The position numbers and the translations under genes were made by a program. The notes beneath the pieces were generated by a model, which did not search any database, had not been told where the DNA came from, and worked only from the letters and a program-made list of their open reading frames with translations. From contig CAVVIO010000048.1 in the NCBI GenBank assembly GCA_963748095.1, forward strand, positions 1 to 40,612: a stretch of 40,612 nt of DNA, written 5' to 3'. The DNA is from CAVVIO01 sp963748095 (GTDB lineage: Bacteria > Bacteroidota > Bacteroidia > Bacteroidales > UBA10428). Numbering within the stretch: position 1 is the first letter of the stretch; each line of letters opens with the position of its first letter. This document shows, one piece after another, positions 1-8,868 of the stretch.

Positions 1-62
1 ATCACATCAATGCCGGACATTGCAGCTTCTGCAATGAAAAAATTCCTGGCGTTTGGAATTAA
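1..62 (+). CDS. C-terminal end of a radical SAM enzyme (AmmeMemoRadiSam / PflA-like), partial
   Basis: Frame 3 from the window edge gives 19 codons and a stop, reading HINAGHCSFCNEKIPGVWN. A CxxC followed by an IPGVW ending is, from family knowledge, typical of the extreme C-terminus of pyruvate-formate-lyase-activase-like radical SAM proteins of the AmmeMemoRadiSam group, where a terminal CxxC region follows the catalytic barrel. The catalytic part lies outside the window, so the identification rests on this tail alone. Frame 1 is also open to position 75 but gives no recognisable motif. Confidence 0.5.
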   Translation, partial: HINAGHCSFCNEKIPGVWN

Positions 63-302
63 CCAGAATTATTAACTTCGATGAGTTCTTCGAGATTCGG
101 GGATTAGATATTGAAAAAGACTATTGTTTAACATAGAGTTGTATTTTATTTTTATATCCTCATGCCGGACAGTCACCCCTCTGAACAATCAGAAGCAGGA
201 AACTGTTAATTAAACCTCAAGGAGGACATGTCATATAAACTAAGCCTTCCTGTTTTCAATAACCCGAACTATTTATTGTGTTGTAACCCACACTAGCTTA
301 AA

Positions 303-1544
303 ATGAAAAACTATTTGAGGTCATCCAATTTAGAAAAACATCCACATCCAAGCATTTTCCTAATCTTATTTCTTCCTTTTGGTGTTATGAGTGGATATGT
401 AACCGTCACCATGGGATATTTGCTCACTAAGGCAGGAATACCTTTAGTTCAAGTTGCACCAATTATAGCTATAACTCTTATACCAAACATCTTTAAGTTT
501 GTTTGGGCTCCACTTGTTGATACTACCTTAACCGTAAAAAAGTGGTACATCATTGCAAATATAATGACTGCTTTAGGTATTTTTTTAACTAGCATTCTTC
601 CCTTAAAAGTTGAATCTTTAACACTAATGGCGGTAATTATTTTTTTCTTGAGTTTAGTAAATACGATTATTGCCATGTCAACAGAAAGTTTGGCAGCTCA
701 TGATACACCTGAGCATTTGAAAGGAAGAGCGGGTGGATGGCTACAAGCCGGAAACCTTGGCGGATTAGGATTGGGAGGAGGAGCAGGACTATGGTTGGCA
801 GAGCATCTTGCAGAACCTTGGATGGCTGGAGGTATTATTGCATTGGCTTGCCTGTTGTGTACATTTGGATTACTGTTTTTATCTGAGCCAACATCATTTA
901 TCAAAGAGAAAAATTATTTCAAGACTATTGGCAATCTTAACAAAGATATTTGGACATTGGTAAAATCGCGTATGGGATTTTTAGCCCTTTTTTTATGTTT
1001 TTTGCCTTTAGGGACCGGTGCCGCATCAAATTTATGGTCATCGGTATCAAATGATTGGAGTGCATCTGCCAATACCGTAGCTTTCATAATAGGAGTTGGA
1101 GGAGGAATACTTTCAGCCATTGGTTGTCTTATGGGTGGGTGGATTTGTGACAAAATGGATAGAAAAAAGGCTTATATCCTTTTTGGAGTTATTCAAGCTC
1201 TTTTTGCTGTCGGGATGGCTTTGAGTCCTCAAACAGAACAAATGTTCGTTCTATGGACTTCTCTATACGCGTTAAGTTCCGGGTTAGCTTATGCCGGATT
1301 TAGTGCTTTTGTTCTTGAGGCTATAGGTAAGGGAGCCGCGGCTACAAAGTATAATGTATTTGCTTCGCTATCGAATGCACCAATTTATTACATGATTTAC
1401 ATTGATGAATGGTCTCATGGGAGATGGGGTGCGTTTGGTATGCTAACAACAGAATCAATTATGGCACTTTTGGGAGTAATAGCCTTCATAACTATTTTTG
1501 TTTCAGTAAATAAAATGAAACCAGCCGTTGTAATTATTGATTAG
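303..1544 (+). CDS. MFS transporter, AmpG/PAT-like permease
   Basis: A 413-residue polytopic membrane protein with about twelve hydrophobic segments and the two-half arrangement of the major facilitator superfamily. The N-terminal half carries a conserved FKFVWAPLVD stretch after TM2, a pattern seen in AmpG-like muropeptide permeases and acetyl-CoA transporter (PAT) relatives. The loop between the halves (about residues 195-220) is short and basic. A second MFS-type loop, GGWICDKMDRKKAY, lies near residue 280. A glycine-rich stretch (GGLGLGGGAG) sits in TM5. The ATG at 303 is preceded only by an A-rich leader, normal for Bacteroidota. The substrate cannot be read from sequence; muropeptides or amino sugars are possible because of the AmpG resemblance. 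It is monocistronic as far as the window shows. Confidence 0.75.
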   Translation: MKNYLRSSNLEKHPHPSIFLILFLPFGVMSGYVTVTMGYLLTKAGIPLVQVAPIIAITLIPNIFKFVWAPLVDTTLTVKKWYIIANIMTALGIFLTSILPLKVESLTLMAVIIFFLSLVNTIIAMSTESLAAHDTPEHLKGRAGGWLQAGNLGGLGLGGGAGLWLAEHLAEPWMAGGIIALACLLCTFGLLFLSEPTSFIKEKNYFKTIGNLNKDIWTLVKSRMGFLALFLCFLPLGTGAASNLWSSVSNDWSASANTVAFIIGVGGGILSAIGCLMGGWICDKMDRKKAYILFGVIQALFAVGMALSPQTEQMFVLWTSLYALSSGLAYAGFSAFVLEAIGKGAAATKYNVFASLSNAPIYYMIYIDEWSHGRWGAFGMLTTESIMALLGVIAFITIFVSVNKMKPAVVIID

Positions 1545-1583
1545 TACTTTAACTCTTCACTCTCCTTCGTTTAACACAGTACA

Positions 1584-1690
1584 ACGAGGGATTAACAAAC
1601 AGTCGTCGGAGACGACATATCCCTATCTAGTCCAAGGTTAAGTGATAGCGGTTCTTGGACCTCATTGTTTTTTAAGAATTATTCCCTCGT
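1584..1690. repeat. Nested inverted repeats forming a possible three-way junction
   Basis: An outer 8-bp dyad (ACGAGGGA at 1584-1591 with TCCCTCGT at 1683-1690) encloses two perfect inner hairpins: GTCGTC/GACGAC with a 3-nt loop (1602-1616) and GTCCAAG/CTTGGAC (1630-1660). A run of six Ts at 1668-1673 follows the second hairpin, so that part may end the MFS transcript. The combination looks like a folded RNA or a small degenerate mobile element, not a plain terminator. Confidence 0.45.
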
Positions 1691-1729
1691 ATGGCGCTTG
1701 CACCTTGTTGGGGGGTATAGGCAAAAATT

Positions 1730-1999
1730 TTATTCACCAAACATATACTTTTTCTTAATACTTTTTAGAATCTTCCAGGTAGCTTCCAGTCCCTGTTCAA
1801 ATTCCACCCAGTCTCCTTTTTTTATGGATATTTTGTTTCCCTGCTCATCGGAGATTTCTGCTTCACCTTCGAGGATATAGCAGGTTTCTTTCTCATCATA
1901 AAACCAGGGAAATTCGGAAGGCTCTTTTGTCCATATCCCCCATTTTTCGGCACGAAATATTTCTTCAGGTGTTGGTTTTTTAACTTTCATGGCAGTCAT
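1730..1999 (-). CDS. Small cupin protein (Cupin_3 / DUF861 type)
   Basis: An 89-residue single-domain protein with the sequence signature of the Cupin_3 family: a W-x-I-W-x-x-E-P-x-x-F-x-W-x-Y start, then CYILEGEAEISDEQG and IKKGDWVEFEQGL, and a final KKYMFGE. These are the two short beta-barrel motifs of small cupins. Family members include (S)-ureidoglycine aminohydrolase-like proteins and many of unknown function. Typical metal-binding histidines are largely missing here, so catalysis is uncertain and a binding role is possible. A second ATG at 1990 is equally acceptable as start. The gene faces the MFS gene tail to tail, with the dyad-rich spacer between them. Confidence 0.8.
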   Translation of the reverse strand: MTAMKVKKPTPEEIFRAEKWGIWTKEPSEFPWFYDEKETCYILEGEAEISDEQGNKISIKKGDWVEFEQGLEATWKILKSIKKKYMFGE

Positions 2000-2101
2000 A
2001 TTGGAAAATTTTACGAATTATTATAAGGGATAAATTTAAATGTTTACTTTGTAATTATTCTGTTTATTAATAAATTTTCGATCAGTAAAAAAAATGTCCA
2101 T

Positions 2102-2626
2102 GTGAAAAAATTATCTATAAAAGAGCAACTGGTGGACAGTTCGAGAATAGTTATAGAACTGGTAGCCGCTGGTATCGGCAATGATACCGGATTACTCAGT
2201 GAAGCAATGGATATAGCCTTCCGGGAAAAACCGCCTGTTTCTTCCAGAGCAGCAAGGGTGGTGCAGTTATGTGCCGGAAGGAATCCTGAGTTGCTACTGC
2301 CCTATCTCGATATTATTATTTTCAATATGCCTGAGCAGGAAGGCACAAGACGCAGTTTTCTTAAAATACTTGCAGATATCCCTTATAATTTTACAGAAGA
2401 ACAAAAAGGAGTATTGGCTAATTGTTGTTTTGACTGGTTTCAATCGAATAACCAGCCAGTTGCAATTAAAGCTTACTGCATGCAGTTATTGGCAAAAATT
2501 GCCGAATCGGAACCCGATCTGAAACCTGAATTAATAAGTGTTATAAAAGAGCAAATTCCCAGAAGTTCAGCAGGTATTGTGGCACAGGGAAGCAAGATCC
2601 TTAAAAAATTATATAGTGGAAAATAA
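2102..2626 (+). CDS. Conserved hypothetical protein, HEAT-like helical repeats
   Basis: A 174-residue soluble, nearly all-helical protein without a signal peptide. It contains alternating hydrophobic helices such as RVVQLCAGRNPELLLPYLDIII and AIKAYCMQLLAKIAESEPDL that resemble HEAT/ARM-type pairs (about residues 40-165). This suggests a scaffold or protein-binding role, not an enzyme. The start is a GTG at 2102; the ATGs at 2094 and 2100 just upstream run into a TGA in another frame. It ends 65 bp from the convergent hybrid kinase gene. No specific function can be assigned. Confidence 0.6.
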   Translation: MKKLSIKEQLVDSSRIVIELVAAGIGNDTGLLSEAMDIAFREKPPVSSRAARVVQLCAGRNPELLLPYLDIIIFNMPEQEGTRRSFLKILADIPYNFTEEQKGVLANCCFDWFQSNNQPVAIKAYCMQLLAKIAESEPDLKPELISVIKEQIPRSSAGIVAQGSKILKKLYSGK

Positions 2627-2690
2627 TATTTAGAAAAAAATTTCTTTTATTAAAGTTTGAGAAAGATATCCAAATAAATATCGACCCGTT

Positions 2691-5019
2691 TTACTGTTTC
2701 TTTATATTTAAGTATTTACCCATCAACCTAATTAGATCCGTTTGGTTTAATGGTTTTGGAATGTAGCCGTTGCATCCGGCATCAATGGCTTTTTCCTGAT
2801 CACCCGACAGGGCAAATGCAGTTTGGGCAATAATAGGAATGGAACCGTCTTCATGACGAATTTGCTTTGTAACCTGGTATCCATCAATATCGGGTAACAT
2901 TATGTCCATTAATATAATATCCAGTTTATCTTTATGTTGTTTAAAGAGTTGCAGGGCCTCCTTTCCGGTTTTAGCCCATAACCGGTTGATCCCGGTATCT
3001 TCCAGTATTTCGTCGATGTACAGGTAATTCATTTCTACGTCTTCCACGACCAAAACTGTTTTATCATTCCAATTAGTCAACGCCTCCGTTATCTTTGTAT
3101 CTTTTTCCTCATTTTGTTGATCAGTAGCTGTAAAAGGTAATGTAAAGTAAAAAGTCGATCCCTTATCCAGTTCGGACCTTACCCAGATTTTACCACCTAA
3201 AAGCTCAATAATTTTTTTGGCGATTGACAAGCCCAAACCCGATCCTCCGAATCTGCGGGTATTGGAGTCATCTACCTGGCGGAACCGTTCGAAAATTAAT
3301 TCAGTTTTATCTTCAGGGATACCTATTCCCGTATCTTTCACATAAAATTCAAGCCAGTGAGTATGATCAATATTATTAATATTATATCCGATATCGATTT
3401 TACCCTTATCGGTGAATTTGATGGCATTACTAATAATATTGGTCAGGACCCGGTTAAATTTCACCCGGTCGGTTAAAACAATGACCTCTTCATCTTTTAA
3501 ATTCTTCAGAAATGTTAATGTGAGATTTTTGGTAACTACTTCAGTATTATTTTTGAAATTATTCTGTATCTCTTCAAATAACGTATTCACAGAAAATAGT
3601 TCAGGGTAGATCTTTACTTCATTTGCTTCTATCATGGAAATGTCAAATATATCATTGATGATTCCCAACAGATTTTTACCACTATCGAAAATAATCTGTG
3701 TGTAATCGAGTACTTTGTCGTGTACATTACTTTCACCCCTTAACAGTAATTCCGAAAATCCAATAATGGCATTCAACGGGGTCCGTAATTCGTGAGAAAT
3801 AGTGGCCAGGAACGAGGATTTCAGTCGATCCGACTCTTCTGCTTTTTCTTTTGCTTTAATAAGATCCCCTTCCATTTCTTTCCGAAGTGTAATATCTTCC
3901 TGCATGGCCACAAAGTGGGTAATGTTCCCGTTTTCATCTTTTATAGGAGCTATTGAAGCCAATGCCCAATAATATTCACCATTTTTTTTCTTATTATGAA
4001 ATTCTCCTTTCCATATTCTGCCGGAAGAAATGGTCTTCCACAATTCTTCATATTTGATGGGGTCCAATTCACCCGATTTCAATATCCTGGGGTTTTCCAT
4101 GTGTACTTCTTTAAAAGTATACCCTGTAACCTCCAGGAACCTGTGATTCACATATTCTATCCTGCCGTCAATATCGGTAATGCAAACGATGGAAGGACTT
4201 TGTTCAACAGCCAAAAATAATTTTCGTATTTCGTTCTCCGATTCTTTTCGCTGGCTGATATCCAGTATATGGGCAATAAAATACAAGGGCTTTTCCTGCG
4301 AATCTTTTATTAATGACAATGAAATATGTACCCAAACAATATTTCCATTTTTATGTAAGTAGCGCTTTTCAAATTCAGCAGTCTCAGATTTCCCTGAAAT
4401 ACAATTCAAATGCACTTTTTTCGAAGATTCAATATCATCGGGATGAGTTATATCGTAAATGTTAGCTTTTTTCAATTCCGCTTTTGAGTAACCCAATATC
4501 TGTGAAAGTTTGGGATTTGCCTGTAATATATTATCGTTTAAGTCTATCAGACACATCCCTACATTTGCATGATCAAATGAATGCCTGAATCTCCTTTCAC
4601 TCTCCTGCAAAGCCCTCTCCGCCTCCTCTTTTTTGAGCATGGTTTCTTTTTTATCCAAAGCGGCTGTTATCGCCGGAGCCAATCTAACCAGGTTTTCTTT
4701 TGTTACATAATCCGTAGCACCTTGCTTAATACATTCCACCGCAGTATCTTCATTAATCGAACCGGTGACAATGATAAAAGGAATATAGTATGATAAACTT
4801 AATACATGATGCAACGCTTCCAAACCCGAATACTGAGGCAATGAATAATCGGATAATATTAAATCGGGATTAAAATCTGTTATTTCTCTGATAAAATCAG
4901 GTTTGTTATCTACCACTAGCAGTTTAAAATCCAGTTCATTTTTTATGAGTGTACGGTTGACAATATCTGCATCTGTTGGTAAATCCTCTAATAATAATAT
5001 TTTTAGCTTGATCTTTCAT
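2691..5019 (-). CDS. Hybrid sensor histidine kinase/response regulator (REC-PAS-PAS-HisKA-HATPase-REC), 5' end out of frame
   Basis: Domain order, numbered from the GTG at 4916: most of a receiver (phospho-acceptor D23 in LSDYS, K73 in VTKEN), PAS 1 (about 108-225), PAS 2 (232-348), HisKA with H375 in ISHELRTP, an HATPase with N, G1 (DTGIGIP) and G2 (GGSGLGLS) boxes, and a C-terminal receiver with DIILMDIMLP. No transmembrane segment is visible, so it should be cytosolic. The first receiver strand and its acidic pair (KILLLEDLPTDAD) lie upstream of the GTG in the same frame, but that frame reaches a TGA at 5016-5018 without an ATG. The ATG at 5019 begins ATGAAAGATC; with one A removed it reads MKIKLKILLLEDL, an ideal receiver start. 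The true gene therefore very probably starts at 5019 with a one-base insertion in the triplet 5014-5016. It lies 81 bp downstream of the second kinase, same strand, probably one operon. Confidence 0.85.
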
Positions 5020-5100
5020 TCCATAAGTATATTTATCATAATTAAAATGCTCATCACAATATTGTGAAACTATAATGTGGTTCTATTCAAAAATTGTAAA

Positions 5101-7542
5101 TCATGAAGATTCATGTTGGATAAAGAACCGGAAAACCGAACCCTTGTTAATTTCACCCTCAGCCCATATATTACCCCCGTGTTTTTGAATAATGCGTTTA
5201 ACAATAGCCAATCCAACCCCGCTGCCATCAAAATCTTCAGGAGAATGCAATCTTTGAAAAACCTGAAACAATTTTCCTTTATATTTCATATTGAAACCTA
5301 TACCATTATCCTTCACAAAAAAAACATCTCTGTTTTCCGCTTTATCGCATCCTATCTCGATAACAGCTATTTCTTTATTTTTAGAAAATTTAATGGCATT
5401 TGACAATAAATTAACAAATACCTGTTTTAGCATACTTCTGTCTCCGTAAATATCGGGCAATTCACTGATCTCCCATCTAATATCCCTGTTTTTAGTTTCT
5501 TCTTTGAGTTCACCTAAAATTTCTTTAATTAATGAATTGGTAGTAATAGTAATTGCTGAAATTTCTTTTTTACTGATTTTTGAAAAATTCAACAGGTCAT
5601 CAATAAGTTGGTGCATTTTATTTGTACTATCGATAATTACACTTAGAAGATGAGTAGCATCCTCATTTAGTTCTTTTCCATAATCCTCTGACAGAATATG
5701 TGCAAAACTTCCGATAGCCCTGAGCGGAGCTTTCAAATCGTGCGATACGGAATAAGTAAAAGATTCCAGATCCTGTGTGCGTTCCGCAACTAATTTTTCA
5801 AGATGTTCATGATAATTTTTCAATTCATATTCAACCTGCTTTTTTTCAGTAATATCTCGTGCATTCATAACGATACCTTTTATTACAGGTACATCCAATA
5901 AATTAGTCAGAAAACTTTCTATCGTTCGCCATTCTTTTTTCTTATTTTTTAATCGAAATTCCACCGAATTAACAAATCCTGGTTTATTGGACTGATCATT
6001 ATAACTGGCACGAAATACTACAAGATCATCCGGGTGAACAAGATCAAAAATCGTCTTTCCGGCTATCTCAGAATTACTATAACCCAGTTGCCGGTAAAAC
6101 GCAGTGCTTGCAAAAGTTATCAATCCTTCTTTGTTGAGTATTAAAATATAATCAACTGCATTTTCGATTAGAGACCGGTAATATTCCTCACTGAGACGCA
6201 GGGCTTCAACAGCTTTTTTACGTTCTGTATTATCAGTAACCATGGCAAGGGCCCCGTTATATTGACCGTCATTTGAAAACAACGGACTTGTACTAACCAG
6301 GGTCCAGATAAATTCCCCGTCTTTTTTAGTAAACTTGAAATCATGTAATTCCGAAATTCCCGACTGCCGTTTTTTCACATTATTCATGGCTTCCTTTTTT
6401 GAAGTTTCATCCATGAAGTCGAATAATGACCTGTTAATCATCTCCTTTTCGGAATATCCAAGCATTTCAGTCATTTTCTTATTTACAAAACTGGTCTCAC
6501 TATTTTTATCGATTACCCATATTCCCTCGGTAGATGTTTCCACAATTTGCCTGTATTTTTCTTCACTTTGCCTTGTAGCCTCTTCAGCTATTTTTCGTGA
6601 TGTAATATCAATGGCTGTACTGATTGCCAGTCGCCGGCCATCCGGTAATTTGCCCAGGGAAGCCGAATTAAAATCCAGGATAGCTTTCTTCTCATTCATT
6701 GTATTAACAGTATATTCACCTTGTGAAGAGGTGGTATTTTTCCTGAAAACATTTTTAATGATCTCTCGCATTTCATCCGACTTTTTGCCGTAAGCTTTTT
6801 TGGTCCATTCCAAAATTGTTGGTAAATCTTCCATTTTATAACCTGTCACTCGGGTCCATGCATTGTTGATCTGCAGAATTTCACCATCATCGGCATGAAT
6901 CATAATTGGAACTGGTGAATTGATAATGGCATTCCTAAACCTTTCTTCGCTTTGCCGTAATAATGATATTGCCAGATTCTTTTTTTCCTGATCTTCCAGT
7001 ATATAACTCAATGCTACAGTTGTCAGTGGATAAGCAATTAAAACAGGTATAGTCAATTCTGCAATAACCTCGTGCGATAACGATGATGGAAGAGTAAACA
7101 TCAGGAATACCATTGACAAATGAACAACAAGTCCCAATAGGAGTATATTTAAGGGATGTTTTATGCGAATTCCATAATTTTTAAGGTAATAATAACCCGA
7201 CCCCAACAAAGCAGAAGACAGAATCACCAAAATTCCCATTTTTAATCCGGCACCACCAAGATAAATTCTATATATAGCAGAAAACAGTGCGGCAATAAAA
7301 GCAGTGACAGGCCCCCCGAAAACTCCTGCTATACAAATTAGGATAGATCTCCCGTCAAATATGACTCCTTTCTCGAATACAAACGGGTTCATCATCCCTA
7401 TAATGGCTACAATCCCAAATAAAACCCCTCCGGCAAATTTTCCAATAAATGAATCAGCCTTCCATTTTCTGTTCAGAAAACTGTAAATTATACTCAAAGC
7501 AAGTAATAGTGCCAGATTATTTACAATTGCCTTAAAAATCAT
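5101..7542 (-). CDS. Membrane sensor histidine kinase (5TM LytS-like sensor, three PAS, HisKA, HATPase)
   Basis: An 813-residue kinase. Residues 1-185 hold about six hydrophobic segments matching the 5TM LytS/YhcK-type sensor, including the family pattern NPFVFEKGVIFDGRSI and the RIYLGGAG motif. Three PAS domains follow (about 195-315, 325-445, 450-570), then a short coiled coil, HisKA with the phospho-acceptor histidine in SYSVSHDLKAPLRA, and HATPase_c with NLLSNAIKFSKN, DNGIGF and GSGVGLAIVKR. There is no receiver domain, so it needs a partner; the hybrid kinase just downstream or the lone receiver at 9.2 kb are candidates. The HDLKAPLR variant of the H-box and the C-terminal boxes are typical of the phytochrome-like/bacteriophytochrome kinase subgroup. 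The ligand is unknown. Confidence 0.9.
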   Translation of the reverse strand: MIFKAIVNNLALLLALSIIYSFLNRKWKADSFIGKFAGGVLFGIVAIIGMMNPFVFEKGVIFDGRSILICIAGVFGGPVTAFIAALFSAIYRIYLGGAGLKMGILVILSSALLGSGYYYLKNYGIRIKHPLNILLLGLVVHLSMVFLMFTLPSSLSHEVIAELTIPVLIAYPLTTVALSYILEDQEKKNLAISLLRQSEERFRNAIINSPVPIMIHADDGEILQINNAWTRVTGYKMEDLPTILEWTKKAYGKKSDEMREIIKNVFRKNTTSSQGEYTVNTMNEKKAILDFNSASLGKLPDGRRLAISTAIDITSRKIAEEATRQSEEKYRQIVETSTEGIWVIDKNSETSFVNKKMTEMLGYSEKEMINRSLFDFMDETSKKEAMNNVKKRQSGISELHDFKFTKKDGEFIWTLVSTSPLFSNDGQYNGALAMVTDNTERKKAVEALRLSEEYYRSLIENAVDYILILNKEGLITFASTAFYRQLGYSNSEIAGKTIFDLVHPDDLVVFRASYNDQSNKPGFVNSVEFRLKNKKKEWRTIESFLTNLLDVPVIKGIVMNARDITEKKQVEYELKNYHEHLEKLVAERTQDLESFTYSVSHDLKAPLRAIGSFAHILSEDYGKELNEDATHLLSVIIDSTNKMHQLIDDLLNFSKISKKEISAITITTNSLIKEILGELKEETKNRDIRWEISELPDIYGDRSMLKQVFVNLLSNAIKFSKNKEIAVIEIGCDKAENRDVFFVKDNGIGFNMKYKGKLFQVFQRLHSPEDFDGSGVGLAIVKRIIQKHGGNIWAEGEINKGSVFRFFIQHESS

Positions 7543-7753
7543 ATTGGTGATCTCTTTGCCTTATCGGTTTGTTTTAATTCTTTATTAAGGTAGCAAATTT
7601 ATTTTAATATTTCATCTAAAAATCGGTCACCTGTTTAGTAAATGAATTATTTCTATCCTTTCTTAATTGAATAAACAGCTATTTTATTATATAAATTCCA
7701 ATTCAGTAAAGAAATATATTTTTTGATAACTATTTATTATTCAGCCACAAATC

Positions 7754-7793
7754 CGTTTACAAACGTTTACAAACGAATACAAACGTTTTCCAA
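7754..7793. repeat. Four tandem 10-bp repeats upstream of ssb
   Basis: Four head-to-tail copies with an exact 10-bp period: CGTTTACAAA, CGTTTACAAA, CGAATACAAA and CGTTTTCCAA. The period is close to one helical turn, so a bound protein would contact the same face of the DNA. They lie 33 bp upstream of the predicted -33 element of ssb, a usual position for an activator or cooperative regulator. Confidence 0.6.
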
Positions 7794-7825
7794 CCGATTA
7801 TTTACAAATAACACTTTTAATTTGT

Positions 7826-7856
7826 TTTGTGATTTTAAATCAAATCAATATTTTAA
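7826..7856 (+). promoter_or_regulatory. Candidate ssb promoter (Bacteroidota type)
   Basis: TTTG at 7826-7829 and TATTTTAA at 7849-7856 are separated by 19 bp, close to the Bacteroidota sigma-ABfr pattern TTTG-N19/20-TAnnTTTG. Transcription would begin near 7862, leaving a leader of about 14 nt before the ATG at 7876. Confidence 0.45.
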
Positions 7857-7875
7857 ACTAACCAAACTTTTAATT

Positions 7876-8241
7876 ATGAAAAATTTAAGAAACAGTGTTC
7901 AGCTAATCGGTAATCTTGGAATGGATCCGGAAGTAAAAGAGATGAATAACGGTAAAAAAATGGCTAAGTTATCGCTTGCTACCAAAGAATCTTTTATTGA
8001 TGCTGACGGAAAGAAAGTTACAAATACACAATGGCATCATCTGGTAGCCTGGGGTAATAATGCGAAAATTGCCGAACAATATCTAAAAAAAGGAAGAGAA
8101 GTAGTTGTTGAAGGAAGATTAGTACATAGAAATTACGATGACAAGGAAGGTGTTACACGTTATATTACTGAAATTGTTGTCAATGAAATTGTACTGCTTA
8201 ATAATGGTAAAAATCAGGACCAGGCATCAAAGCAGGCCTGA
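7876..8241 (+). CDS. ssb: Single-stranded DNA-binding protein (short form)
   Basis: The protein starts MKNLRNSVQLIGNLGMDPEV, the usual N-terminus of SSB, followed by the OB-fold with the conserved TQWHHLVAWGNNAKIAEQYL and KKGREVVVEGRL motifs. It binds single-stranded DNA in replication, repair and recombination. The open frame extends upstream to 7723, but those 51 residues overlap the promoter and tandem repeats and do not resemble SSB, so the ATG at 7876 is preferred. At 121 residues it is much shorter than the 177 of E. coli SSB and ends NQDQASKQA. It lacks the acidic DDDIPF-like tail that recruits partner proteins, suggesting an accessory SSB paralogue or a lineage-specific short form. 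Confidence 0.92.
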   Translation: MKNLRNSVQLIGNLGMDPEVKEMNNGKKMAKLSLATKESFIDADGKKVTNTQWHHLVAWGNNAKIAEQYLKKGREVVVEGRLVHRNYDDKEGVTRYITEIVVNEIVLLNNGKNQDQASKQA

Positions 8242-8315
8242 TCTGCAAATAATAAAACCTTGAACGTGCCGGACTATAAGTAGTATTAAATGTATATTTT
8301 AAAATAAAATGAACA

Positions 8316-8617
8316 ACCTCGCAGCAACCTGCCCGCCGTATACTTTTGGCAGACGGGGGCTGTTGAGGTATTCATATAGAAATCAATTTGTTTTCGATGT
8401 AAGCATCAAAGTACCTGCCTTTCGACAGGCCGGTTAAACTCATTTATCCCGATACGCTCCCGACCTCCGGTACGGGACAGGTTCTGTTATCGGGATTATT
8501 CCCTACGGTTCCCGTTAAACGAGACAGACTGTGAGACCACTTCGTTTAGTTCGTTCGACATACTCCTAATAAAAATATCGGGATCATTGCGCTTCGCTTC
8601 TGAAATTTGAGTCTCAC
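8316..8617. repeat. GC-richer island of inverted repeats downstream of ssb
   Basis: Within this 300-bp stretch, several dyads can be read. A hairpin has arms ACCTC 8316-8320 / GAGGT 8365-8369 with inner CTGCC 8329-8333 / GGCAG 8348-8352. GCCT 8417-8420 pairs with AGGC 8427-8430. ATCCCGATA 8446-8454 pairs with TATCGGGAT 8488-8496, enclosing TCCCGACC 8458-8465 with GGTACGGGA 8469-8477 (one bulge). GTGAGAC 8531-8537 pairs with GTCTCAC 8611-8617. No open reading frame spans it. It resembles the REP/BIME-type intergenic repeat clusters of Bacteroidota, judged only by style. Confidence 0.5.
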
Positions 8618-8868
8618 GAATAAAACATTTATAAAAGACTATTATTTTCCTGGATGAAGGTCACTTTAGAAACTTTTTGGCATAAAATAGGTAGATATTA
8701 GAACATTTTTGAGTGTTCTGCATACATAAAAGTGAATTTTTTCACCGTTTTTAATCTAAAAACTTCGTAATAATACATTTTTTTTAGTCTGATCCAATAA
8801 AAAAATTACTCCATAATAAATTGATATATTGATTGTTAGACGGATATAAAAACTAAATTTAAAATAAA

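Noticed and set aside
1..75. Frame 1 tail reading ITSMPDIAASAMKKFLAFGI and a few more residues
   Set aside because: It matches no family that I recognise, while frame 3 of the same bases gives the CxxC-IPGVW ending of a radical SAM family.
228..296. 22-codon frame after a strong AAGGAGG at 219-225
   Set aside because: The spacing from the AAGGAGG to the ATG is only 2 nt and the peptide has no protein-like features.
1584..1690. Possible degenerate tRNA because of the outer stem and inner hairpins
   Set aside because: There is no T-loop consensus, no anticodon arm of the right size, and the length is 107 nt.
7723..7875. 51-residue N-terminal extension of SSB
   Set aside because: It spans the promoter and tandem repeats, and the family N-terminus starts at 7876.
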